This document shows, in pieces, positions 51,162 through 58,112 of a stretch of 64,000 nucleotides of DNA. Location: the NCBI GenBank assembly GCA_026993785.1, contig JALWRZ010000004.1:25983-89982 (forward strand), given 5' to 3'. The notes under the pieces are model-generated. The model searched no databases. It was given only the letters and a program-made list of their open reading frames with translations, and was not told the origin of the DNA. Source of the DNA: DHVE2 group archaeon (GTDB taxonomy: Archaea; Thermoplasmatota; Thermoplasmata; Thermoplasmatales; Aciduliprofundaceae). How positions within the stretch are numbered: position 1 is the first letter of the stretch; every line of letters begins with the position of its first letter. The translations under genes and the position numbers were made by a program.

Positions 51162-51527
51162 TTATAAAAGGGTGAATAAAAATTTTAAAAATGTGAGCCT
51201 GTTTCTTATCTCCACATTCTTCATTCCAAAAATTCCTGGAGTTGCTCCATATCCCAGAATCAGAATCTCTCTGCTGTGATATTTAAGAATCAATGTCTTT
51301 TGCATAGAGGAGAGAAGTGCGCCCAATTCCCTGGGATATAGAAGAACATCCTTCAACCCTTTAGTAGGCTGTAGCGCCGATAGCAATCGCTTTCCCTTAG
51401 CACGGTCGAGGAGATTCACAACTATTGTATCTTTGGAAAGGGTTAGGGTTCCTTCCTCGAGTTCAATTTTCAAAAAACCCGAAACAATAAGGCTCTGCAA
51501 TTGAAGAAAGGTGTATAGGGTATCCAT
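51162..51527 (-). CDS. Hypothetical protein, 121 residues
   Basis: I do not recognise this protein. It has alternating hydrophobic and charged strands (TLTLSKDTIVVNLLDRAKG, QKTLILKYHSREILILGYG) suggesting a small alpha/beta fold, and a basic hydrophobic C-terminus. No motif is visible. It follows the acidic small protein by 16 bases on the same strand, without a clear ribosome binding site, so it probably shares that transcript. Confidence 0.5.
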   Translation of the reverse strand: MDTLYTFLQLQSLIVSGFLKIELEEGTLTLSKDTIVVNLLDRAKGKRLLSALQPTKGLKDVLLYPRELGALLSSMQKTLILKYHSREILILGYGATPGIFGMKNVEIRNRLTFLKFLFTLL

Positions 51528-51543
51528 AAAAATCCAAGAATGT

Positions 51544-51798
51544 TTATTCCTTTTTCATGGGAACTATTTTTACCTTAATTGCCCCATCGATGGTTAACTT
51601 ATCAAAGGTAAGAACTATCTCACTCTCGGTGCCTATGAGTTTCTCCACAATTTTTCCCCAGTCCACATTAAATCCCTTCTTTACCTTTTCGACCTTTTCG
51701 GCAAGCATTAAAAGCTTCTCTGCCGTTTCCTTATCTATAACTAAATTCACTTCTCCCTCCTCCTCATCTACCTTCGCTTCTGCCTTAATCTTAGCCAT
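51544..51798 (-). CDS. Hypothetical small acidic protein, 84 residues
   Basis: Unknown protein with two predicted parts: a helix AEKLLMLAEKVEKVKKG and strand-rich ends (GEVNLVIDKETAEKL, EIVLTFDKLTIDGAIKVKIV). It is soluble and Lys/Glu rich. A strong ribosome binding site GGAGGTGA precedes the ATG and a TATA box CTTTAAATAGG overlaps the stop of the upstream HAD gene, so it has its own promoter. Confidence 0.55.
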   Translation of the reverse strand: MAKIKAEAKVDEEEGEVNLVIDKETAEKLLMLAEKVEKVKKGFNVDWGKIVEKLIGTESEIVLTFDKLTIDGAIKVKIVPMKKE

Positions 51799-51819
51799 AC
51801 TTTCACCTCCTTTAAATTT

Positions 51820-51842
51820 GAGAGCATCTCTCCTATTTAAAG
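51820..51842 (-). promoter_or_regulatory. Promoter with small palindrome
   Basis: The TATA box CTTTAAATAGG (minus strand, about 51843-51833) is followed by GAGAG-ATG-CTCTC (51832-51820), a 5-base-arm inverted repeat between TATA and the expected start near 51813. It is a plausible operator for the small acidic protein gene, though short. Confidence 0.35.
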
Positions 51843-52408
51843 CCTTTCAATAGAGTAAGAAGCTCCTCCAGATTCTCGATCCTGTAATCCCCCTCATCCA
51901 GTTTTATACCCACAGTTATGCAACCTGCTTTCTTTCCTGCAATGATGTCATACTCGTAATCCCCCACAACAACACATTCTCCACTATTCACACCGAATTT
52001 CTCCAGAAGATATCTTATTGCCTCATCGCTGGGTTTCGGCTCAAAACCATCGTCCCGGGTTATTATGGCATCGAAATATCGGGCATAATCTCCCAGGGCA
52101 ATCATCGTCGCCCTCTTAGAGTTTCTTGTCAGCACAGCTTTCCTTATCCCATTCTTATCCAAATACTCAAGAATCTGGGGCAAGCTTTTCACAACCTTGG
52201 CCTTCTTTGCCCTCCTTATTTCCTCCTTTTCAAGAAGCTGGAGATACCTTTCACCTTTAGCCTTAAGAAATTCGTATAGGTGTCTTGGTTTTTCTTCACT
52301 GCCGATCCTGCGAAGTATTCGCTCACGCATCTCCGAAAAAGGGATGGCGTTCTCCACAATGGTTTCATCCAGATCAAATATAACAAGCTTAATTTCCACG
52401 CTATGCAC
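51833..52408 (-). CDS. HAD-family hydrolase
   Basis: A 191-residue haloacid-dehalogenase-like phosphatase. Motif I is LVIFDLDETIVENA with the nucleophile Asp, motif II is KAVLTRNSK, motif III Lys lies in DGFEPKPSDEAIRYLL, and motif IV is VVVGDYEYDIIAGKKAGC. The cap is a small helical C1 type, as in phosphoglycolate phosphatases. The physiological substrate cannot be told. Confidence 0.85.
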   Translation of the reverse strand: MHSVEIKLVIFDLDETIVENAIPFSEMRERILRRIGSEEKPRHLYEFLKAKGERYLQLLEKEEIRRAKKAKVVKSLPQILEYLDKNGIRKAVLTRNSKRATMIALGDYARYFDAIITRDDGFEPKPSDEAIRYLLEKFGVNSGECVVVGDYEYDIIAGKKAGCITVGIKLDEGDYRIENLEELLTLLKGFK

Positions 52409-52423
52409 ATTTGTTCCGCGAAT

Positions 52424-52579
52424 TTAACTTTTTCTCCTTTTTTCTCTTTTTCTATGAAGCCATACCGCAATAAGGATTAATGCGCCGAAGGAGGCGATGT
52501 AAATGACAGAGTAGAGCGGCGGAATTCCTTGGATATTCTTTCTTGCGGTGATATACGCTACTCCTTTTCCCTGTGATTC
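52424..52579 (-). pseudogene. C-terminal membrane-anchor fragment without a start
   Basis: An open stretch of 51 sense codons encodes a peptide containing YITARKNIQGIPPLYSVIYI and a hydrophobic helix (ASFGALILIAVWLH) followed by a basic end RKREKRRKS. It looks like the C-terminal anchor of an exported protein. There is no ATG, GTG or TTG start, and the frame is closed upstream by TGA at 52580-52582. It is probably the remnant of a deleted or frameshifted surface protein gene. Confidence 0.5.
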
Positions 52580-52680
52580 TCAGGAAATAAAATTATGCCT
52601 TTTAATCATCAATGTGGATTTGTAACAATATATTTTTAAAATCAAATCGATTTTTTATTTTTAGACCTGAGGTGAGTCTT

Positions 52681-53532
52681 ATGAAGGGAAATTATAACGG
52701 AGGATACCTCAACGTGCCCTTGGTGGATTCCCTGAAATTCTCCCTTAGATATCTTAAAAATCCATGGGCCGTGGTGCCCGCTCTCCTGAATAGACCTGTG
52801 AAGGTGGATATAAAGGGAAGCAATGATGGGGGCATACTTCTCCAGGGCAAATCGGATTTCTGGAGATTGAGAAATCTCACCCGTGCAGGATGGGAACTTA
52901 TAGATACAAAAAATGGAATAGTATATGCAAAAAGAGGTGAGATTGTCATTGCAGGGTATCCACACCAACTAAGTGTGCTGTCTGAACCGCTTGAGCGCTA
53001 CTACAAGGTATTTGAGTATAAAGATAAGCTTGTTCTCGATGTAGGTGGGTTCATTGGCTACTCTGCCACTCTTTTCTGGCGCTGGGGTGCTAAGAAGGTG
53101 GTAATTTACGAAGCACAGAGAGAAAACATACCCATAATAAAGAGAAATCTGAGGCTAAATAAAGTTGAGGGTGAAGTTTATAATTTTGCAGTGGCAGATA
53201 GAGACGGAGAGATAGAGCTGGCGTATGAAACACTAGGTAGCACATCTTTCGGGTTAAGAGGCGAAGAAAAATATCGTGTGAGATCCATATCTGTCTCCAA
53301 GATTCTTTCGATGCATTCCTTTGATATTGCGAAGTTTGACTGTGAGGGATGTGAATACTCACTTCTGAAAGTGCCTTGCCATGTCTTAAGAAAAGTGCCG
53401 AAGTATGTTATTGAGTACCACCATGGATTTGAGAGCTTAAGGAACAAGTTTGAGAATTGTGGATTTAAAGTGCAGAAATTATGGACTATTGAGGAAGGGA
53501 TAGGTGGTTTCAAGGCGGAGGTGAGCGAGTGA
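52681..53532 (+). CDS. FkbM-family methyltransferase
   Basis: A 283-residue protein with a FkbM-type methyltransferase domain: LVLDVGGFIGYSATLFWRWG (motif I), VVIYEAQRENIPIIKRNLRL, EGEVYNFAVAD, and KFDCEGCEYSLLK. These enzymes O-methylate sugars or glycan intermediates. The ATG at 52681 is supported by GAGGTGA directly upstream, and a TATA box ATATATTTTTAAAA is near 52628-52641. It leads a four-gene glycosylation cluster. Confidence 0.85.
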   Translation: MKGNYNGGYLNVPLVDSLKFSLRYLKNPWAVVPALLNRPVKVDIKGSNDGGILLQGKSDFWRLRNLTRAGWELIDTKNGIVYAKRGEIVIAGYPHQLSVLSEPLERYYKVFEYKDKLVLDVGGFIGYSATLFWRWGAKKVVIYEAQRENIPIIKRNLRLNKVEGEVYNFAVADRDGEIELAYETLGSTSFGLRGEEKYRVRSISVSKILSMHSFDIAKFDCEGCEYSLLKVPCHVLRKVPKYVIEYHHGFESLRNKFENCGFKVQKLWTIEEGIGGFKAEVSE

Positions 53533-54449
53533 AATATTCTATCTGTTCCACAGTTTATAATAATGCTCCTAGGTTAAGAGCGAGTTTGGATTCAATACTT
53601 CGATATATCAATCCTAAAGAATTTGAGATCGTGGTAGTAGATAGCAAATCTACCGATGGCACCTTAGAGATTCTTCAGGAGTATGCCCACAAATTTCCGA
53701 ATTTCAAGATAATAGTGAAAAAGTGTACTCGTGGTAGAGGAAGGCAAATCGCATTTGAGAATTCTTCTGGAGAATATATAATTCCTGTGGATCTCGACAC
53801 AATATATCTACCCCAATGGTGGGAATTAATAAAAGCCTACGAAAAATGGGAAGGAAGAGGTAAATATGCATTACAAGCCATATATTCTGGTATTTATCCC
53901 AGGCATCTTTTGGAAAAAGTGGGTGGATGGAAAGATTTACAGTATGCAGAGGACTTTGACCTATGGTGGAGATTGATAGAAATAGATGCATTCAAATGGT
54001 ATCCCCTGATAACAGGAGAGAATTGGGAAGAGAAAGAACCAGAAAAAAGGCAAGCGAAGAATATATTCAAGCTCATTTATAGAAAATATTTAAAGGAAAG
54101 GGATATATTTCGTGGCAAGCCTCAATACACTTTAAAATTGAGATTGAAAGAAGTGCGTAAGTGGAGCACCACCGTTTCTTACTATGGTTTCTGGATTCCA
54201 ATTGTTACTTTGGCTAGAGTAAAAAGTATAGTCGAGGGTATAAAAAGAAGAGATGCACAGAAAGATATTGAGAGATGGTTTGAAAATTATATCAACATGA
54301 ATATAAAAGGAAAAATGGATTATACTTCTACGCCTTTTCCCCAAGTATATATCACAAAATGGGCATTGTATGTGAAGAAATTAGTATTATATGAAAATCA
54401 GCTTCGCCCTACTTTCTTTTCTGATAATATAAGCAGGGAGGTGGTATAA
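53529..54449 (+). CDS. Glycosyltransferase family 2
   Basis: A GT-A-fold glycosyltransferase of 306 residues. The nucleotide-sugar motifs are YSICSTVYNNAPRLRASLDS at the start, VVVDSKSTDGTLEIL, IIPVDLDTIYLPQW with the DxD metal site, and KDLQYAEDFDLWWRL with the catalytic ED. No membrane segment is seen. The start is GTG, overlapping the upstream gene by four bases. The sequence is clearly AT-richer than the housekeeping genes. Confidence 0.87.
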   Translation: MKYSICSTVYNNAPRLRASLDSILRYINPKEFEIVVVDSKSTDGTLEILQEYAHKFPNFKIIVKKCTRGRGRQIAFENSSGEYIIPVDLDTIYLPQWWELIKAYEKWEGRGKYALQAIYSGIYPRHLLEKVGGWKDLQYAEDFDLWWRLIEIDAFKWYPLITGENWEEKEPEKRQAKNIFKLIYRKYLKERDIFRGKPQYTLKLRLKEVRKWSTTVSYYGFWIPIVTLARVKSIVEGIKRRDAQKDIERWFENYINMNIKGKMDYTSTPFPQVYITKWALYVKKLVLYENQLRPTFFSDNISREVV

Positions 54450-55477
54450 TGAAAATACTCTTTGTTGGACACAGCATTTGGCATTATAACATAGGCTTAA
54501 CTTCGGCACTTAATGACATAGTAAATTTGTATGTGGTTAATAATATACGCCTAAATATTCCTATTAGACAAATAATAATACCCCGAATAAGAAATAGTGA
54601 CATCCTTAGAAGACTGTCTTTAGGCATTCTCTCTCAGCTATTCGATATTATACATGTGAATAACGCCTTCCAAGGAGTTTTCTCTAAAAAATATGACAAA
54701 TTAATAGTTACAGAGCATGGCTACCCTTTTGTAGGGTATTTTGAAAAGGATAAATTAAAATTTTATAACCAAGAAAAAGAGAATTTAATTTATTTGTATG
54801 AAATGGGCGTAAAAATAATAACAATTTCCAAATTCTCTGCCTTAAAACTAAAAGAGGATCTTGATATAAAGGCCTATAGATACATATACCACGCATTGTT
54901 AAATACATTCCGAGCAGAAAAATCCAAAGAGTTATCCCCAAAAAATACTCCAATGATTTTGTGGGTTTCCAGACCTTCTAAAGAAAAAGAGCCTTTTGTT
55001 TTTTTAAAGGCACTTAAATATTTAAATTCTCACATAAATTTTAACGCTTATATTGTAGGCAATGGTCCTCTCAAAGAAGCCATGCAAAAGTTCGTGATTA
55101 GAGAAAATTTACGCCGAAGAGTGTTTTTCATAAAGAATATACCATTTGAAAAAATGCCTCAGTTATATAATTCCGCATCACTCTTTGTTCATACCAATAG
55201 TCAAGAACCTTTTGGATTAGCTGTGCTGGAAGCCATGGGGATGGGTTTGCCTGTTATTGTGCCTAATAGTGGCGGTGCCAAAGAAGTTGCAGATAGCGCC
55301 GGGATAACCTTTGAACCTGGAAATCATAAAGATCTGGCAGAGAAAATATTGGAGATTCTTACAAATCCTGAAATGTATTACAAATATTCCAAGAAAAGCA
55401 TTGAAAGATCCAAATTTTTTAGCTGGAAGAAAGCAGCAAAAGAATATTTAGAAGTTTACAAAAAAGTTGGGGGATAA
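54449..55477 (+). CDS. Glycosyltransferase family 4, first
   Basis: A GT-B-fold glycosyltransferase of 342 residues. The acceptor domain starts MKILFVGHSIWHYN; the donor-binding half contains MILWVSRPSKEKEPFVFLKA, AYIVGNGPLKEAM, and the EX7E signature in SQEPFGLAVLEAMGMGLPV. It starts one base before the previous stop ends. This is the most AT-rich gene in the window by eye, with many AAA, ATA and TTA codons, suggesting recent transfer. Confidence 0.9.
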   Translation: MKILFVGHSIWHYNIGLTSALNDIVNLYVVNNIRLNIPIRQIIIPRIRNSDILRRLSLGILSQLFDIIHVNNAFQGVFSKKYDKLIVTEHGYPFVGYFEKDKLKFYNQEKENLIYLYEMGVKIITISKFSALKLKEDLDIKAYRYIYHALLNTFRAEKSKELSPKNTPMILWVSRPSKEKEPFVFLKALKYLNSHINFNAYIVGNGPLKEAMQKFVIRENLRRRVFFIKNIPFEKMPQLYNSASLFVHTNSQEPFGLAVLEAMGMGLPVIVPNSGGAKEVADSAGITFEPGNHKDLAEKILEILTNPEMYYKYSKKSIERSKFFSWKKAAKEYLEVYKKVGG

Positions 55478-55479
55478 CT

Positions 55480-56601
55480 ATGCAGATACTCTTTGTTATG
55501 AATAAAAAATCAACCTTCGTGGATAGGGATCTCCAAATGCTATCAAATTATTACGAAGTAGTGCCTCTATCTCCTCCAAGTTCCAAGGATAATTGGCCGG
55601 GATATATCTCGAAGACTAAGAGAGCCATGCAAAAATCCTCTGTGGCATTGGGATGGTTTGCTGGCTGGCACACCTTCCCGATGGTTTATTACGCCAAGAA
55701 ATATAGGAAAGCATCATTAATCATTGTGGGAGGCTATGATGCAGTATCGTTTCCCGAGATAGGATACGGTGCATTTTCTAATATTAAAGAATCCATTCCT
55801 GCAAGGTATGTGTTGAAGAATGCAGATATAGTTCTACCGGTGAGTCATTATCTACAAAAAGAAATTATTAAAAATGCAGGAATAAGAGGAGATAAAATAT
55901 TCCCTGTGCCTACTGGATATGATGCGAATTTCTGGAAACCCAATGGAAAAAAGGAAAATATAGTGCTAACAGTTGCGGGCGCTAAAAATATGAGGCGGGT
56001 GAAAATTAAGGGATTAGATACCTTCGTTAAAGCTGCAAAATTAGTGCCCCATGCCCAATTCATTGTGATTGGAGTCGAGGGAGTGGCAAGAGATTATCTC
56101 CGGAATATAGCTCCAGAAAATGTGAAGTTAATAGGCTACACACCTAATGAAGAGCTTTTACCCTATTACCAACGAGCAAAGGTTTACGCACAATTATCCA
56201 TAAGTGAGGGATTACCCAATACTCTCTGCGAGGCGATGCTTAGTGGAGATATACCAGTAGGCACAAATAGAGGTGGGATACCTGAAGCTATGGGAAATAT
56301 TGGCTTCTATGTGCCATACGGAGATGTTAGAGCCACGGCAGAGGCAATTAAAAAAGCGTTAAACGCTCCAGATGAACTTGGATTAAAAGCCAGAGAGAGA
56401 ATCGTAAAACTCTTTCCAAAAAAGCGCAGAGAAGAAGCACTTCTGAAAATCATTAATATTGCTCCATTACTCAAGTACTCTCAGCTGCTCAAGAGAGCAG
56501 CTCAAGTACCAGGAAATGTGAATGTAAGTATTAATCCAGGATTGTCAAGCTCTGTAGAGATCACAATAGATATGAAGAAAAGACATTTTATCTCTCCGTA
56601 A
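55480..56601 (+). CDS. Glycosyltransferase family 4, second
   Basis: A GT-B-fold glycosyltransferase of 373 residues. Donor-binding features are IVLTVAGAKNMRRVKIKG, AQFIVIGVEGVA, LIGYTPNEELLPYYQRAKVY, and SEGLPNTLCEAMLSGDIPVG with the EX7E pattern. The last 35 residues (VNVSINPGLSSSVEITIDM) are an unusual beta-like tail after the GT fold. Sugar specificity is unknown. It follows the first GT4 by two bases. Confidence 0.9.
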   Translation: MQILFVMNKKSTFVDRDLQMLSNYYEVVPLSPPSSKDNWPGYISKTKRAMQKSSVALGWFAGWHTFPMVYYAKKYRKASLIIVGGYDAVSFPEIGYGAFSNIKESIPARYVLKNADIVLPVSHYLQKEIIKNAGIRGDKIFPVPTGYDANFWKPNGKKENIVLTVAGAKNMRRVKIKGLDTFVKAAKLVPHAQFIVIGVEGVARDYLRNIAPENVKLIGYTPNEELLPYYQRAKVYAQLSISEGLPNTLCEAMLSGDIPVGTNRGGIPEAMGNIGFYVPYGDVRATAEAIKKALNAPDELGLKARERIVKLFPKKRREEALLKIINIAPLLKYSQLLKRAAQVPGNVNVSINPGLSSSVEITIDMKKRHFISP

Positions 56602-56613
56602 AAGCTCCTCTTG

Positions 56614-57918
56614 CTATATAGGCACCTTCAGCAGAGGCTTTAGCTCTCTTCCAGTGATCTTGCGATAGAGCCACTCTGCAAAGAACGCAAGCACTACCAT
56701 TGCAACAAATATCCCTACACCCTGGAGATCCGTAGTTATAACCTCTCTAAACAGTATAGCTACTGCGAAAAATGCCATTATAGCACCCAGCAGAGACAGG
56801 GCTCTATTTCCGCCCGTTTTTCTGTACAGCTTGAAATTTGCAAGGTTTACCAGCCCGAATATTATGAGAAATCCAGAGCTGCCAATAGTAGATATACTCG
56901 AGAGATCAAATAGATTAGCCACAAACAGAGTGAGAATGGCAGTGATTAACAAACCCTCAATGGGTCTGCGCCACACCTTTTTCTCAAAAGCCTCAGGCAG
57001 CTCTCCATCCTTGGCAATCACATAGCTAACCCGGGCAGAGCTGTACAGCGTGGCGTTTATAGCTGAGCCTGTAGAGAGCAGTGCAGCAACGGCGATGAGA
57101 ATGAAACCTATATTTCCCAGAAACGGCCTGGCTGCTTCTGCAAGTGCGTAATCCCTGGCATTTATCAGCTCTGATAGAGGGAGATTTCCAACAGCCACTA
57201 TCGCAATAGCAACGTAGAGCAGCACCACAAACCCCACAGAGGCATAGTACGCCTTGGGCAGTGTCTTGGATACGTTATCCACATCTTCCGCTGTGTTGGC
57301 AATAAGCTCAAATCCCTCGTAGGCAAGGAAAATTATCATGCCTCCAGCTATCAAGCTCACTGGATTAACCCAAGTATCTGGCGCTAAACGAGCAGGACTA
57401 ATGGTCCACATTCCAATGATCACAAAGAATAGGAGTATAGAGAGTTTTATTCCCACAATGTATTCTTCAGACTCTCCCACTGCCTTCGACCCGATTATGT
57501 TTATGATTGTGAACAGGAGAATGGCAAAGCTTATGAGCACATGTTTCCAAAAATCGTAATTATTCGGAAAGAACGTAGCCCCATAACTTCCAAAGGCATA
57601 GGCATAGAGGGATAGCATTATTATATAGCTCATATAAAGAAGGATATTGAGTCCTCCCGTAAACACCCCCGTGCCATAAGCTTGATTTAAAAATTCCACA
57701 GTGCCTCCCCTCGTGGGGTATGTCACGCTAAGCTTTGCATAAGAATAGGATGTGAGCAAGGCCACAAACCCTGCAATGGCAAATGCTATGGGCGTAGCAC
57801 CGTGAGATAACTCAACTGCAAGCCCCAAAACTGCAAATATGCCACCTCCCACCATGCCTCCCACTCCAATGGCAAACACAGACCAGAAACTCAGCTTTTT
57901 GCCACTCTTCTTTGCCAT
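56614..57918 (-). CDS. APC-family amino-acid permease
   Basis: A 12-segment amino-acid transporter of 434 residues. The first segment has the APC signature FAIGVGGMVGGGIFAVLG. Other markers are PTRGGTVEFLNQAYG and FLAYEGFELIANTAEDV, and GSAINATLYSSARVSYVIAK in segment 8. ATG at 57918 is preferred over 57951 because a TATA-like GTTTAAAC lies 26 bases upstream. A perfect inverted repeat fills the TATA-to-start interval. Substrate unknown; amino-acid uptake fits peptide growth. Confidence 0.85.
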   Translation of the reverse strand: MAKKSGKKLSFWSVFAIGVGGMVGGGIFAVLGLAVELSHGATPIAFAIAGFVALLTSYSYAKLSVTYPTRGGTVEFLNQAYGTGVFTGGLNILLYMSYIIMLSLYAYAFGSYGATFFPNNYDFWKHVLISFAILLFTIINIIGSKAVGESEEYIVGIKLSILLFFVIIGMWTISPARLAPDTWVNPVSLIAGGMIIFLAYEGFELIANTAEDVDNVSKTLPKAYYASVGFVVLLYVAIAIVAVGNLPLSELINARDYALAEAARPFLGNIGFILIAVAALLSTGSAINATLYSSARVSYVIAKDGELPEAFEKKVWRRPIEGLLITAILTLFVANLFDLSSISTIGSSGFLIIFGLVNLANFKLYRKTGGNRALSLLGAIMAFFAVAILFREVITTDLQGVGIFVAMVVLAFFAEWLYRKITGRELKPLLKVPI

Positions 57919-57919
57919 C

Positions 57920-57949
57920 CTTGGGGATATGTACCCCAAGAGTTTAAAC
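57920..57949 (-). promoter_or_regulatory. Permease promoter with a 7-base-arm operator
   Basis: CTTGGGG (57920-57926), a 7-base spacer, and CCCCAAG (57934-57940) form a perfect inverted repeat spanning 21 bases. It lies exactly between the TATA-like GTTTAAAC (57942-57949) and the ATG at 57918. Binding of a repressor here would block RNA polymerase recruitment or start. This also supports 57918 rather than 57951 as start. Confidence 0.5.
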
Positions 57950-58112
57950 ATTTTTATCCGTTAAAGGCCAAATTTGCATTTACAATTCACCTAAGTTACA
58001 AATTAGAGACCCAGAAGTATTTCCGTATCCGTGACAACAAAGAGTTTGAAGAAATAGAGAGCCCCTAAAGCAGATAGCTGAGCTAACAACTCAACCCTCT
58101 GAATATAGGATT

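Noticed and set aside
52612..52680. Upstream extension of the FkbM methyltransferase from 52612.
   Set aside because: The extension is AT-rich, overlaps the TATA box, and the ATG at 52681 has a proper ribosome binding site.
58003..58112. Open minus-strand frame after the proton ATPase stop, with a hydrophobic stretch.
   Set aside because: It lies in another frame overlapping the ATPase C-terminus; the ATPase already has full family length and no ribosome binding site or promoter supports a separate gene.
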